DNA of 16,649 nt from NCBI GenBank assembly GCA_964472035.1, contig CAYYIT010000051.1, positions 1 through 16,649 of the forward strand, given 5' to 3'. The first letter of the stretch is position 1, and every line of letters begins with the position of its first letter. The stretch is from UBA3855 sp964472035 (GTDB taxonomy: Bacteria; Bacillota; Clostridia; Oscillospirales; Ruminococcaceae). This document shows, piece by piece, positions 1 to 7,288 of the stretch. Both the position numbers and the translations under genes were made by a program. The notes below the pieces were generated by a model. That model made no database searches. It was not told the origin of the DNA and worked only from the letters and a program-made list of their open reading frames with translations.

Positions 1-23
1 CGCTCTCGTTCGACAGCTTTATT

Positions 24-52
24 ATTATAGCACGGTTTTGGGGAATTGTCAA
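24..52 (-). promoter_or_regulatory. Consensus sigma-A promoter firing leftward out of the window
   Basis: On the minus strand a perfect -35 TTGACA (47-52) and a perfect -10 TATAAT (24-29) are separated by 17 bases. Transcription would start near position 17 and leave the window at its left end, so the gene served is not visible. Both hexamers match the consensus exactly, which suggests a strongly expressed product such as a stable RNA operon, but that last point is inference. Confidence 0.85.
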
Positions 53-111
53 GTAAAAGAAACGATGTTAAAAACTTTATTATTTGTGCATTCTGCGCAA
101 TGGCATTGATA

Positions 112-137
112 AGGCCCCGCACAGCGCTGCAGGGCCA
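112..137 (-). terminator. Possible terminator after the zinc-ribbon gene
   Basis: Just beyond the stop codon of the zinc-ribbon gene the minus strand can fold GGCCC against GGGCC, with a partly self-complementary GC-rich interior (GCAGCGCTGTGC). The U-tract on the minus strand is poor (TTATC). On the plus strand the hairpin is followed by ACATTTTTATT, so it may serve either direction. Confidence 0.4.
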
Positions 138-142
138 CATTT

Positions 143-940
143 TTATTCCATCTCGCCTTCCAGCTCTTTCATGTAATCCATCAACGCATCCATTTCCTCA
201 AATGTAGATATCATCAGAACCAGATCCTCATCATTATGATATCCCTTCACATACCAGGTCGTACCGTTTTTCACGACCTCCTCGCCATTACCGGATTCAT
301 CAATCACTTCTTCCGCCTTTTCTTCTGACAACCCCAGTGCCTCCTGTGCAACCAGCTCAAACAAGGCCGACTCCGTTACTTCTGTAATACTGCAAATGGT
401 ACTATACGAGTTTCCTTCATCAAGAATGGAATACAAGCCATACAAATCGCCCGAGACAATCATCTGCAATATCTCATGATCCTTTGCATCACAATAGCCC
501 ACTACGCTTAATCCCATGCTGTCAAAATTAAATCGTTCAATTTTCTTATCACTTGTCGAAGTGTACTTCACTTCTGGCGCATCCTCAAGGAGCTCCCATA
601 TTTCGATCAGAAATTCAGCATCGCTGTTCCCTTCCTCCGCCGCATCACGGAACCATCCTTCGATTTCCTCCGGTTTCACATCGAGCGTTATATTCCCATG
701 CAGCAGGACGATCGCCGCCACAGCTGCCGCAGCAACTACCACAGCCGCAATAATACCGATCACCATCACTTTGTGACTTTTCTTCGGTTTCTGCGTTAAG
801 ATTTCTCCGGCTTCGGCGTTCAGCTCTGCTGCTTCCTGCACAGCTTGCGGTGCTTCATGAAGCTGTAGGCCGCATCCCCTGCAATTGAGCGCATCCGGAT
901 CATTTTCTCTTCCGCATCTCGGACATTTCATTTCTTCCAT
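143..940 (-). CDS. Zinc-ribbon, single-span membrane protein of unknown function
   Basis: This is a 265-residue protein. Near the N-terminus it has a zinc ribbon, with Cys6-Pro-Arg-Cys9 and Cys20-Arg-Gly-Cys23. A charged linker follows, then one membrane span at about residues 57-80, made almost entirely of Val, Ala and Ile. The remainder, about 180 residues, is acidic and predicted to lie outside the cell. The start at 940 is supported by GAGGT about 7 bases upstream. The architecture (N-terminal cytoplasmic zinc ribbon, one helix, extracytoplasmic domain) is common in Clostridia and uncharacterised. I do not recognise the C-terminal domain; a lipid-binding or DUF4352/DUF5105-type fold is conceivable but not shown. 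A promoter at 1101-1130 could drive it with a leader of about 150 nt. A gene function cannot be assigned. Confidence 0.85.
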   Translation of the reverse strand: MEEMKCPRCGRENDPDALNCRGCGLQLHEAPQAVQEAAELNAEAGEILTQKPKKSHKVMVIGIIAAVVVAAAAVAAIVLLHGNITLDVKPEEIEGWFRDAAEEGNSDAEFLIEIWELLEDAPEVKYTSTSDKKIERFNFDSMGLSVVGYCDAKDHEILQMIVSGDLYGLYSILDEGNSYSTICSITEVTESALFELVAQEALGLSEEKAEEVIDESGNGEEVVKNGTTWYVKGYHNDEDLVLMISTFEEMDALMDYMKELEGEME

Positions 941-958
941 TGTGTTACCTCATTTCCA

Positions 959-1102
959 TTATTTTTTCCTTACCGCATCTCTCGCTTTTTCAATCCGGTT
1001 ACACAGCATTATACCAAAAAGCAATGCTGCGGAGCCGCCGAGCATCACCTGGAGGATTCCTGCAAGATTTTCTAAAACATCAACAACATCGGCCACATTC
1101 AT
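959..1102 (-). CDS. Doubtful small membrane ORF upstream of the zinc-ribbon gene
   Basis: An open frame of 47 codons encodes a peptide with one likely membrane span (roughly residues 14-36, containing VMLGGSAALLFGIMLC) and a basic tail ending in VRKK. It stops 18 bases before the zinc-ribbon start, the spacing of an operon. Against it, there is no ribosome binding site before the ATG, and that ATG overlaps a candidate -10 box (1101-1106), so a transcript from that promoter would lack it. A shorter version starting at GTG 1048 with an AGGA 9 bases upstream (29 codons) would be compatible with the promoter. It may be a real microprotein, or a chance ORF in a leader. Confidence 0.3.
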   Translation of the reverse strand: MNVADVVDVLENLAGILQVMLGGSAALLFGIMLCNRIEKARDAVRKK

Positions 1103-1130
1103 TATATAACAAAACGCACCGCGTTGTATA
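1101..1130 (-). promoter_or_regulatory. Possible promoter for the zinc-ribbon gene
   Basis: On the minus strand a perfect -10 TATAAT (1101-1106) lies 18 bases from a moderate -35 TATACA (1125-1130, four of six matches). It sits downstream of the tRNA terminators and upstream of the zinc-ribbon gene, where a promoter is expected. Confidence 0.45.
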
Positions 1131-1170
1131 GACTCAGTTCCGATTGCAATTTGCAAGCGTTTTCGCATAT

Positions 1171-1197
1171 AAAAATCCCGGCACTTTCATCCGGGAT
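1171..1197 (-). terminator. Second of two tandem terminators after the tRNA operon
   Basis: On the minus strand a 7-bp stem ATCCCGG/CCGGGAT with a 9-base loop is followed by TTTTTATA, a standard intrinsic terminator. It lies 15 bases beyond the first tRNA terminator and probably backs it up, insulating the zinc-ribbon gene. Confidence 0.75.
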
Positions 1198-1211
1198 CTC
1201 AATGAACACAT

Positions 1212-1248
1212 AAAAAAAGAAGTCCTGAAGTATTCACTTCAAGACTTC
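1212..1248 (-). terminator. Primary terminator of the tRNA operon
   Basis: A 13-bp stem with a single G-U pair (GAAGTCTTGAAGT against ACTTCAGGACTTC), a GAAT tetraloop and a run of seven T on the minus strand form a very strong intrinsic terminator. It lies about 33 bases after the last tRNA (Gly). Confidence 0.92.
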
Positions 1249-1280
1249 GTTCTATACCGAAGATATTTCCCCGATACATA

Positions 1281-1356
1281 TGGAGCGGATTACGAGGCTC
1301 GAACTCGCTACCTCCACCTTGGCAAGGTGGCGCTCTACCAGATGAGCTAAATCCGC
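1281..1356 (-). tRNA. tRNA-Gly (anticodon GCC)
   Basis: The minus strand gives a 76-base cloverleaf. The acceptor stem starts GCGGAT, the anticodon loop TTGCCAA has anticodon GCC, the T loop begins TTCGA, and the 3' CCA is encoded in the DNA (TGG at 1281-1283 on the plus strand). It is the last of the four tRNAs. Confidence 0.97.
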
Positions 1357-1363
1357 ATAAAAT

Positions 1364-1439
1364 TGGTGCTTCCGGGCGGAATCGAACCGTCGACACATGG
1401 ATTTTCAGTCCATTGCTCTACCGACTGAGCTACAGAAGC
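1364..1439 (-). tRNA. tRNA-Phe (anticodon GAA)
   Basis: The minus strand gives a 76-base cloverleaf with acceptor stem GCTTCTG/CGGAAGC, the anticodon loop CTGAAAA (anticodon GAA) and an encoded CCA. The T stem carries one A-C mismatch next to its outer pair. It lies 7 bases upstream of tRNA-Gly in the same transcript. Confidence 0.96.
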
Positions 1440-1446
1440 ATCCAAT

Positions 1447-1523
1447 TGGCGACCTGGATGGGACTCGAACCCACGACCTCCGCCGTGACAGGGCGGCGTT
1501 CTAACCAACTGAACTACCAGGCC
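1447..1523 (-). tRNA. tRNA-Asp (anticodon GTC)
   Basis: The minus strand gives a 77-base cloverleaf with acceptor stem GGCCTGG/CCAGGTC (one G-U pair), anticodon loop CTGTCAC (GTC), discriminator G as expected for tRNA-Asp, and an encoded CCA. Confidence 0.97.
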
Positions 1524-1530
1524 AAGTTTA

Positions 1531-1606
1531 TGGTGGGAGCTACAGGGCTCGAACCTGTGACCCTCTGCTTGTAAGGCAGATGCTCTCCCAGCTGAGCTAA
1601 GCTCCC
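1531..1606 (-). tRNA. tRNA-Val (anticodon TAC)
   Basis: The minus strand gives a 76-base cloverleaf with acceptor stem GGGAGCT/AGCTCCC, anticodon loop CTTACAA (TAC), T loop TTCGAGC and an encoded CCA. It is the first tRNA of the Val-Asp-Phe-Gly operon. Confidence 0.97.
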
Positions 1607-1658
1607 ACCGACTTTCACCGCAGTTCATGGAGTGTTTATCGCTCCCTGCGACTTTATT

Positions 1659-1687
1659 AGTATACCACACTTCAAGCACTTTGTCAA
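1659..1687 (-). promoter_or_regulatory. Promoter of the tRNA operon
   Basis: On the minus strand a perfect -35 TTGACA (1682-1687) and -10 TATACT (1659-1664) are separated by 17 bases, about 50 bases upstream of tRNA-Val. Confidence 0.9.
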
Positions 1688-1695
1688 CAACTTTT

Positions 1696-1737
1696 TTCAA
1701 AAAAAATAGCGAATTGTGTATTTTGTTATCGATATCG
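1696..1737 (-). terminator. Possible terminator of the asp23-fakA-recG operon
   Basis: About 40 bases past the recG stop the minus strand has AGCGA, an AT-rich loop of about 22 bases, then TCGCT and a run of eight T. The stem is short and the loop long, but the U-tract is strong and the place is right. Confidence 0.4.
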
Positions 1738-1775
1738 CTTTATCAGTTGTTGAAAAATGGCAAATTTGCATTAAA

Positions 1776-3815
1776 TCAGTTCAATCCATTGTCACCATAC
1801 TGCGCAAACAGGCGGACGATGTCCATGTAAAGCGGATGGTGTTCCTCCTTCCGGAGCGTCGGATCCTCCGCAAGGATCCGGTCGGCAGCCTCCTGCACAT
1901 CGTGCACCATTGCAGAATCCGTCAGGCTCGCAAGCTTGAGCGGCGGCAGGCCATGCTGCATGTTTCCGAAGAAGTCTCCGGGGCCCCGCAGCTGCAGATC
2001 CGCCTCCGCAACCTGGAATCCATCCGTCGTACTGCTGAGCAGACGCAGGCGCTGGCGGCTTTCTTCATTGGCATGCTCGGTCACAAGGATGCAGTGGCTC
2101 TGGTGCGTACCTCTGCCGACTCTTCCACGCAGCTGGTGCAGCTGGGAAAGACCGAAACGCTCGGCATCCTCGATCATCATCACAGTCGCATTCGGAACGT
2201 CCACGCCGACCTCCACAACGGTGGTGCAGATGAGGACATCGAATTCGTGATCGCGGAATTTTCGCATGGCTTCGTCCTTTTCCGCAGCAGCCATCTGGCC
2301 GTGCAGAATGCCGATGCGCCATTCGCGCAGCATTCCCTCCTGCATTTCTCTTGCATAGGCAGTCACAGCGCGCAGGTCGTTCTCCCCCTCTTCGATCGCA
2401 GGGCAGACGATGTACGCCTGTCTTCCGGCACGCAGTTCCTCGATCAGGAAATTGACGGCGCGGCTGCGGAGCTTACCGGTAACGGCATAGGTTTTGATCG
2501 GTTTTCTGCCGGAGGGGCTTGCATCGAGAACGGACACATCCAGATCGCCATAGACCATGAGCGCGAGAGTGCGCGGAATGGGGGTCGCAGACATGACGAG
2601 CTTGTGCGGCACGCCGCCCTTCTCGGCGAGAGCTGCACGCTGTGCAACACCGAAGCGATGCTGTTCATCCGTGATGACGAGTGCAAGCTTCTGATACTGC
2701 ACCGCCTTCTGCATGATGGCATGGGTGCCGACGATCACCTGCACACTGCCGTCGGCAATGGCAGCATGGCACTCGCGCTTCTGCTTGGCGGTCATGGAGC
2801 CGGTGAGCAGGCACACCGCGATCCCAAGGGGCGCAAGGAATCCGGAGAGCGTTGTATAGTGCTGCTGCGCGAGGATCTCCGTGGGGGCCATGAGGGCGCA
2901 CTGGCAGCCGTTCTGCACGCAGAAATAGCATGCCGCCGCCGCAACGGCGGTCTTACCGCTGCCGACATCGCCCTGCAGCAGACGGTTCATGGGGGAACCT
3001 CCGGACAGATCCGCGGCGATCTCCTGCACGGCACGCTGCTGCGCATCCGTCAGCGTGAACGGCAGACTTCCGTAATAGGGTGCAAGGTCCGTCTCTGGAT
3101 CCATGGGATACTGCGACACACGATCCGCCTTTTCCTTCAGAAGGCGCAGCCCGAGCTGCAAACGCAGCATCTCCTCAAACGCAAAGCGGCGTCTTGCCTG
3201 CTCCGTGATCTCCAGATCCTCCGGCTGGTGGATGGCATGCATCGCTTCAGCAAGGGGCATGAGTCCATAATGTTCGCGAAGGGCTTCAGGCAGGGTCTCG
3301 AAGGGCGCCTCATCGAGCATGGCAAGGCATTCCTTGATATTGGTGCGCACCATGGCACTGGTCAGACCCGTGGTCTGGGGATACACCGCTTCCAGCGGAT
3401 TGTCCGTGTCCTTGAGCACCTGGGGCGAATGGATCTCGCGGTCAAGCAGGCCGCCGGTGATCTTTCCGGCCATGGTGTAGGTTTTGCCCACCTCCAGCGC
3501 ACGGTAGCTGTAGACATTATTGAAGATGCGGATGTCCAGCACGCTTCCCTCTTCATCGGCCGCTTCGAGGCGGAACAGCTGCAGTCCGCCCCTTGCATAG
3601 ATGGGGCGGTGCTTCTGGGTGATGGTCACACGCACCACGGCTGTCTCATCCGGCTGCGTTTCGGCAACGGGGACGGGATCGCGGTAATCATGATAGGTCC
3701 GCGGAAAATAATAGAGCAGCTCATACGGCGTATGGATGCCGAGTCTCTCGTAGATCTCAAAGCGTTTCTTTCCCACGCCCTTCAGATGCTGGATGGACAG
3801 GAACAATTTCGTCAT
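1776..3815 (-). CDS. recG: ATP-dependent DNA helicase RecG
   Basis: This 679-residue protein is full length for the family. RecG is a superfamily 2 double-strand DNA translocase that remodels stalled replication forks and Holliday junctions in the cytoplasm. The N-terminal wedge (OB-fold) region covers about residues 1-240. Motif I GDVGSGKT is at 282-289, the DExQ-type box DEQHRFG at 383-389, SATPIPRT near 409-416, and motif VI QLRGRVGRG near 561-569. The start is the ATG at 3815, preceded by GGGGAGGTG at a good distance; a longer frame with an upstream ATG lacks a ribosome binding site. It is the last gene of a three-gene operon after fakA. The 90-base gap to fakA contains a 12-bp hairpin. 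Confidence 0.97.
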   Translation of the reverse strand: MTKLFLSIQHLKGVGKKRFEIYERLGIHTPYELLYYFPRTYHDYRDPVPVAETQPDETAVVRVTITQKHRPIYARGGLQLFRLEAADEEGSVLDIRIFNNVYSYRALEVGKTYTMAGKITGGLLDREIHSPQVLKDTDNPLEAVYPQTTGLTSAMVRTNIKECLAMLDEAPFETLPEALREHYGLMPLAEAMHAIHQPEDLEITEQARRRFAFEEMLRLQLGLRLLKEKADRVSQYPMDPETDLAPYYGSLPFTLTDAQQRAVQEIAADLSGGSPMNRLLQGDVGSGKTAVAAAACYFCVQNGCQCALMAPTEILAQQHYTTLSGFLAPLGIAVCLLTGSMTAKQKRECHAAIADGSVQVIVGTHAIMQKAVQYQKLALVITDEQHRFGVAQRAALAEKGGVPHKLVMSATPIPRTLALMVYGDLDVSVLDASPSGRKPIKTYAVTGKLRSRAVNFLIEELRAGRQAYIVCPAIEEGENDLRAVTAYAREMQEGMLREWRIGILHGQMAAAEKDEAMRKFRDHEFDVLICTTVVEVGVDVPNATVMMIEDAERFGLSQLHQLRGRVGRGTHQSHCILVTEHANEESRQRLRLLSSTTDGFQVAEADLQLRGPGDFFGNMQHGLPPLKLASLTDSAMVHDVQEAADRILAEDPTLRKEEHHPLYMDIVRLFAQYGDNGLN

Positions 3816-3837
3816 GGTACACACCTCCCCTACAAAC

Positions 3838-3866
3838 CATGCCACTCCCATTAAGGGAATGGCATG
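3838..3866 (-). other. Strong hairpin between fakA and recG
   Basis: On the minus strand a 12-bp stem (CATGCCATTCCC against GGGAGTGGCATG, one G-U pair) with a 5-base loop is followed by GTTTGTAGG, not a proper U-tract. It lies just upstream of the recG ribosome binding site. It may be a partial terminator lowering recG, or an mRNA processing or stabilising structure. Confidence 0.75.
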
Positions 3867-3905
3867 AAAACTTCTTGCATATTGATCTTGGCAGCATTTC
3901 CGCGC

Positions 3906-5558
3906 TTATTCGGCAGAAATGATATAATAGTATACGGGCTGACCGCCGTTGACAAGGATGATCTCGATGCGCTCGCCGAACTTGGTCTGCAGCTGTGCCA
4001 CCAGCTCCTCGGCGGTCTCTTCGCTCACGTCCTCACCATAGGCAATGGTGATAAAGCCCGTTTCGCCGTTCACCAGACGCTTGGTGAGCTTATAGGCTGC
4101 ACGGTTCAGCTCCTTCTCCGTAAAGGCAAGCTTGCCGTTCTCAAGGGCAAGTACCTCGCCCTTTCTGATCGGATGGCCGTCGATCTCGGAGTCACGCGCC
4201 GCAAAGGTCACCTGACCGGTCGCTACACGCTCGAAGGCCTTGGTCATGGCATTGCGGTTCTCATCGAAGCTCTGTGTTTCATCGAATGCCAGCATTGCGG
4301 ACATTCCCTGCGGAATGGTTCTGGTCTGGAGCACGCAGACATTTCTGTCAGCGAGATCCACCGCCTGCTCTGCTGCCATGATGATATTCTTGTTATTCGG
4401 CAGAACGAATACATTCTGCGCAGGAGTTGCATGAATCGCACGGAGGATATCGTCCGTGGAAGGGTTCATCGTCTGGCCGCCTCTGACAACGCAGTCCACG
4501 CCGAGATCCTGGAACATCTGCTCAAGACCGGCACCGGCTGCCACTGCCACGAAGCCGAACGGCTTCTCCGGCTCTGCACGCACGTAGGTATCATCCTGCG
4601 CAGCATTCTGCGCCTCACGGACTCTGCCTGCATGCTGGATGCGCATATTCTCCACCTTGGGCTTCGGATCGTTGATGAACTGGCCGAATTCCAGTGCCTT
4701 CTGCAGTGCCAGGCCGGGATTGTCCGTATGCACATGCACCTTGATGATCTCGTCATCATCCACCACCACAACGCAGTCGCCGATGGTTTCCAGATACGCA
4801 CGGAGCTTGAAGGGATCGGGACAATCCTTCTTCTTCTCCACGATGAATTCTGTACAATAGGTGAAATTGATCTCTTCCTCAAGGTCGGTTCTGCCGATCG
4901 CAGTCATCGCATTGCTCTCCTGCTTTGCAGGTGCCTCTGCCTTTTCCGGCTCTTCGCCGTGGAATACGGACTGCATTGCCTCCCAGATGGTCAGGATGCC
5001 CTTACCGCCGGCATCGACAACACCGGCCTTCTTCAGGATGGGCAGCTGCTCGGGGGTATTGGCAAGCGCTTCGGCTGCCGCCTTGCAGGTCTCATCCCAT
5101 ACAGTGAGGATATCCGCATTCTCTCTTGCAACGATCTGTGCCTGCTGCGCACCGAGTCTTGCAACCGTGAGGATCGTACCCTCGGTGGGCTTCATGACCG
5201 CCTTATAAGCAGCCTGTACGCCGATCTCCAGCGCGTTGGCAATGTCCTGCGCACCGGCAGTCTCAAGGCCGGCAAGGCCCTTGGAAAAGCCCCTGAACAG
5301 CAGGGACAGGATCACGCCGGAGTTGCCTCTTGCGCCGCGGAGCATTGCGGATGCCGCCTTGTCTGCGACCTCCGAAACCGTTGCGCTGTCGGGCATCACG
5401 GAAAGCTCCCTGCGCGCTGCGGACATGGTCATGGACATATTGGTACCCGTATCGCCGTCCGGTACGGGGTATACGTTCAGTTCGTCAATGGATTTTCTGT
5501 TCTTCTCGATGACGATGGCTGCAGAACACAGCGCATCCTTCAACAGTTTGCCGTTCAT
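3906..5558 (-). CDS. fakA: Fatty acid kinase catalytic subunit FakA (DAK1/DhaL-YloV family)
   Basis: This 550-residue protein is the usual length for FakA/YloV. FakA uses ATP to phosphorylate fatty acids held by a FakB (DegV-type) carrier, feeding exogenous fatty acids into phospholipid synthesis. The N-terminal DhaL-like kinase domain (about 1-200) shows NVYPVPDGDTGTN at 28-40, where the aspartates bind Mg-ATP, and LRGARGNSG at 73-81. The middle domain and the C-terminal FakB-interaction region end in the family signature GGQPVYYYIISAE. The start at 5558 has AGGAGGAG about 9 bases upstream. It lies 27 bases after the Asp23 gene and before recG, the order seen in many Firmicutes (yloU-yloV-recG in Bacillus, with insertions). 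No fakB gene lies in the window. Confidence 0.92.
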   Translation of the reverse strand: MNGKLLKDALCSAAIVIEKNRKSIDELNVYPVPDGDTGTNMSMTMSAARRELSVMPDSATVSEVADKAASAMLRGARGNSGVILSLLFRGFSKGLAGLETAGAQDIANALEIGVQAAYKAVMKPTEGTILTVARLGAQQAQIVARENADILTVWDETCKAAAEALANTPEQLPILKKAGVVDAGGKGILTIWEAMQSVFHGEEPEKAEAPAKQESNAMTAIGRTDLEEEINFTYCTEFIVEKKKDCPDPFKLRAYLETIGDCVVVVDDDEIIKVHVHTDNPGLALQKALEFGQFINDPKPKVENMRIQHAGRVREAQNAAQDDTYVRAEPEKPFGFVAVAAGAGLEQMFQDLGVDCVVRGGQTMNPSTDDILRAIHATPAQNVFVLPNNKNIIMAAEQAVDLADRNVCVLQTRTIPQGMSAMLAFDETQSFDENRNAMTKAFERVATGQVTFAARDSEIDGHPIRKGEVLALENGKLAFTEKELNRAAYKLTKRLVNGETGFITIAYGEDVSEETAEELVAQLQTKFGERIEIILVNGGQPVYYYIISAE

Positions 5559-5585
5559 CTGAATTTCTCTCCTCCTGCTCTGCCT

Positions 5586-5921
5586 TTAGGGTTCCACGAT
5601 CTCGTCCACATAGACTCTGACATGGGAAACGGGAATGCGCACGGCATCCTCAATAATAAACTCTACCTTGTGCATCATACTATGCACAACTGCTGGAATA
5701 TTCACGCCGTACATCGCACGGATATGGATCGCAATGTCCAGCTGATCGTTTTTGGTCGTAATGCTGATCGGGCCGCTCTGGCCGTTCACCAGACGATCGA
5801 GCAGACGGGTTTCGGCAAGGCCGGCAACGCCGAAGCACTGCAGCACGGTCTGCTTGGTCAGCTCTTTCAGATACGCATCGGAGATGGTGATTTTTCCGAT
5901 ATGATTTTCCACATATAACAT
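5586..5921 (-). CDS. Asp23/Gls24 family envelope stress protein (YloU type)
   Basis: The product has 111 residues and starts MLYVENHIGKITISDAYLKE. Members of the Asp23/Gls24 family are small alpha/beta proteins linked to envelope stress and tethered to the membrane by partners such as AmaP. This is the short YloU subtype that habitually precedes fakA. The chosen ATG (5921) follows AAGGGTGG at a normal distance. A GTG nine bases upstream (5930) is also in frame, but the purine run would then abut the start. It is the first gene of the operon with fakA and recG, about 78 bases from the inferred transcription start. Its exact role in fatty acid kinase biology is not known. Confidence 0.9.
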   Translation of the reverse strand: MLYVENHIGKITISDAYLKELTKQTVLQCFGVAGLAETRLLDRLVNGQSGPISITTKNDQLDIAIHIRAMYGVNIPAVVHSMMHKVEFIIEDAVRIPVSHVRVYVDEIVEP

Positions 5922-6005
5922 AACTGCCACCCTTCCTTCGGAACCAGATATTCTGTGCAGTCCCTCGCGGCGCCGTCCGCCCCGTCAGAATGCACGCTCT
6001 CTACC

Positions 6006-6034
6006 ATTATACCACATCACGCAGACAATTACAA
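6006..6034 (-). promoter_or_regulatory. Promoter of the asp23-fakA-recG operon
   Basis: On the minus strand -35 TTGTAA (6029-6034) and a perfect -10 TATAAT (6006-6011) are 17 bases apart. The leader to the Asp23 start is about 78 nt, with a GC-rich stretch but no recognised riboswitch. The promoter lies 30 bases beyond the dnaJ terminator, so the two operons are insulated. Confidence 0.85.
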
Positions 6035-6063
6035 GTCCCATTTTTTCATTTTTGCATTTTTTC

Positions 6064-6095
6064 AAAAAAATCCCGATGCATCGCTGCACCGGGAT
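6064..6095 (-). terminator. Terminator of the hrcA-grpE-dnaK-dnaJ operon
   Basis: On the minus strand an 11-bp stem (ATCCCGGTGCA against TGCATCGGGAT, one G-U) is capped by the GNRA tetraloop GCGA and followed by a run of T (6064-6070). It begins 10 bases after the dnaJ stop. Confidence 0.95.
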
Positions 6096-6105
6096 CGTCT
6101 TGGTA

Positions 6106-7248
6106 TCAGTTGAACAGTTCCTTGAGCTTGTCGAAGAAGCTGCCTCTCTTTGCGTAATTCTTTTCCGTCATGGAATTCTCGAACTCGCGCAGCAGTTCCT
6201 TCTGCTTCTTGGAGAGATTCTTGGGGACCTCGATATTCACGCGGACATACTGGTCGCCCCTTGCGTCGCGGTTGACGTGCTTGATGCCCTTGCCGCGCAG
6301 ACGGGTCCTGGTACCGTTCTGGGTACCCTCCGGAATGCTGAACTTCACATTGCCGTCAATGGTCGGCACGGTGATCTCATCGCCCAGCACCGCCTGTGTA
6401 TAGGTGATCGGCACATCGCAATGTACATCGTAGCCCTCGCGGTTGAAGATCGGATGGGGACGAACGGACACATTGACATTGAGATTGCCGTTCGGACCGC
6501 CGTTCACACCGCAGTCGCCCTCACCGGTCACACGCAGCGTCTGACCGTCGTCGATGCCCGCCGGAATGGTAATGGTCACGCGCTTCTGCACACGCGCTCT
6601 GCCCACACCTCTGCACTTATGGCAGGGGTCCTTGATGATATTGCCCTTACCGCCGCAGTGCGGACAGGGCTTGGAGGAGGAGAAGGTACCGAGCATGGTC
6701 TGCTGGGTCACCTTCACGGAGCCTCTGCCATGGCAGTCCGGACATACTTCCGTCGCGGAGCCGCTTTCGGAGCCGCTGCCGCCGCAGGCAGAACATTTTT
6801 CCAGATGGGTCACGGAGATCTCCTGGCTCTTGCCGGTGCACGCCTCCATAAAGGTAATGGTCACGGCAGTGTTGATGTCCTTGCCCCTTCTGGGTGCATT
6901 GGCTGCATTGCCGCGTGATGCGCCGCCCATGCCGCCGCCAAAGAAGTTGCTGAATACGCTCTCAAAGATATCGCCCATGTCGCCGGAGAAGCCGCCCGGG
7001 AAACCATCCATGCCGCCTTCCATGCCGGCGTGACCGAACTGGTCATAGCGCTGGCGCTTTTCCGCATCGGAGAGCACGGAGTAGGCTTCGTTGATTTCCT
7101 TCATCTTCTCTTCGCATTCTTCTACATTATCCGGGTGAAGATCGGGATGGTACTGTCTTGCCATGGTACGGTAAGCCTTTTTGATCTCATCCTCACTGGC
7201 ACCCTTCTGCAGCCCTAAGACCTCATAATAATCACGTTTATCTGCCAT
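6106..7248 (-). CDS. dnaJ: Chaperone DnaJ (Hsp40, type I)
   Basis: This 380-residue protein is complete. It stimulates the ATPase of DnaK and delivers unfolded substrates to it. The J domain begins MADKRDYYEVLG and carries the HPD motif in YHPDLHPD. A Gly/Phe-rich stretch follows (GGMDGFPGGFSGDMGD). Then come the four zinc-binding repeats CSACGGSG, CPDCHGRG, CPHCGGKG and CHKCRGVG, and the two C-terminal substrate domains. The start at 7248 is fixed by the conserved N-terminus. The best ribosome binding site, AAAGGAG, lies 22 bases away with a small GC hairpin in between; a weaker GGTGG is closer. It is the last gene of the heat-shock operon, 134 bases after dnaK, and is followed at once by a strong terminator. 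Confidence 0.98.
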   Translation of the reverse strand: MADKRDYYEVLGLQKGASEDEIKKAYRTMARQYHPDLHPDNVEECEEKMKEINEAYSVLSDAEKRQRYDQFGHAGMEGGMDGFPGGFSGDMGDIFESVFSNFFGGGMGGASRGNAANAPRRGKDINTAVTITFMEACTGKSQEISVTHLEKCSACGGSGSESGSATEVCPDCHGRGSVKVTQQTMLGTFSSSKPCPHCGGKGNIIKDPCHKCRGVGRARVQKRVTITIPAGIDDGQTLRVTGEGDCGVNGGPNGNLNVNVSVRPHPIFNREGYDVHCDVPITYTQAVLGDEITVPTIDGNVKFSIPEGTQNGTRTRLRGKGIKHVNRDARGDQYVRVNIEVPKNLSKKQKELLREFENSMTEKNYAKRGSFFDKLKELFN

Positions 7249-7256
7249 ACGAATCC

Positions 7257-7278
7257 ACCGCCGGAGCGGTACTCCTTT
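7257..7278 (-). promoter_or_regulatory. dnaJ ribosome binding site separated from the start by a hairpin
   Basis: The minus strand reads AAAGGAGT (7278-7271), then a 5-bp stem ACCGC/GCGGT with loop TCCG (7270-7257), then 8 bases and the ATG. Linear spacing (22 bases) is too long, but with the hairpin folded the effective spacing becomes about 8-9 bases. GGTGG at the 3' side of the stem is an alternative site. Confidence 0.5.
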
Positions 7279-7288
7279 CATCCATGTC

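Noticed and set aside
1199..1700. Minus-strand ORFs across the tRNA cluster
   Set aside because: They translate four intact tRNA genes and their spacers.
1716..3854. 712-codon plus-strand ORF across recG
   Set aside because: The minus strand encodes an unmistakable RecG with all helicase motifs. The plus frame has low-complexity His, Arg and Leu-rich composition without domains, and has no ribosome binding site.
3864..5918. 684-codon plus-strand ORF across fakA and the Asp23 gene
   Set aside because: It spans two real minus-strand genes and their gap. Its openness results from the codon bias of those genes.
5922..6005. Riboswitch or T-box in the Asp23 leader
   Set aside because: The leader is only about 78 nt and shows no conserved aptamer or T-box sequence and no terminator-antiterminator pair.
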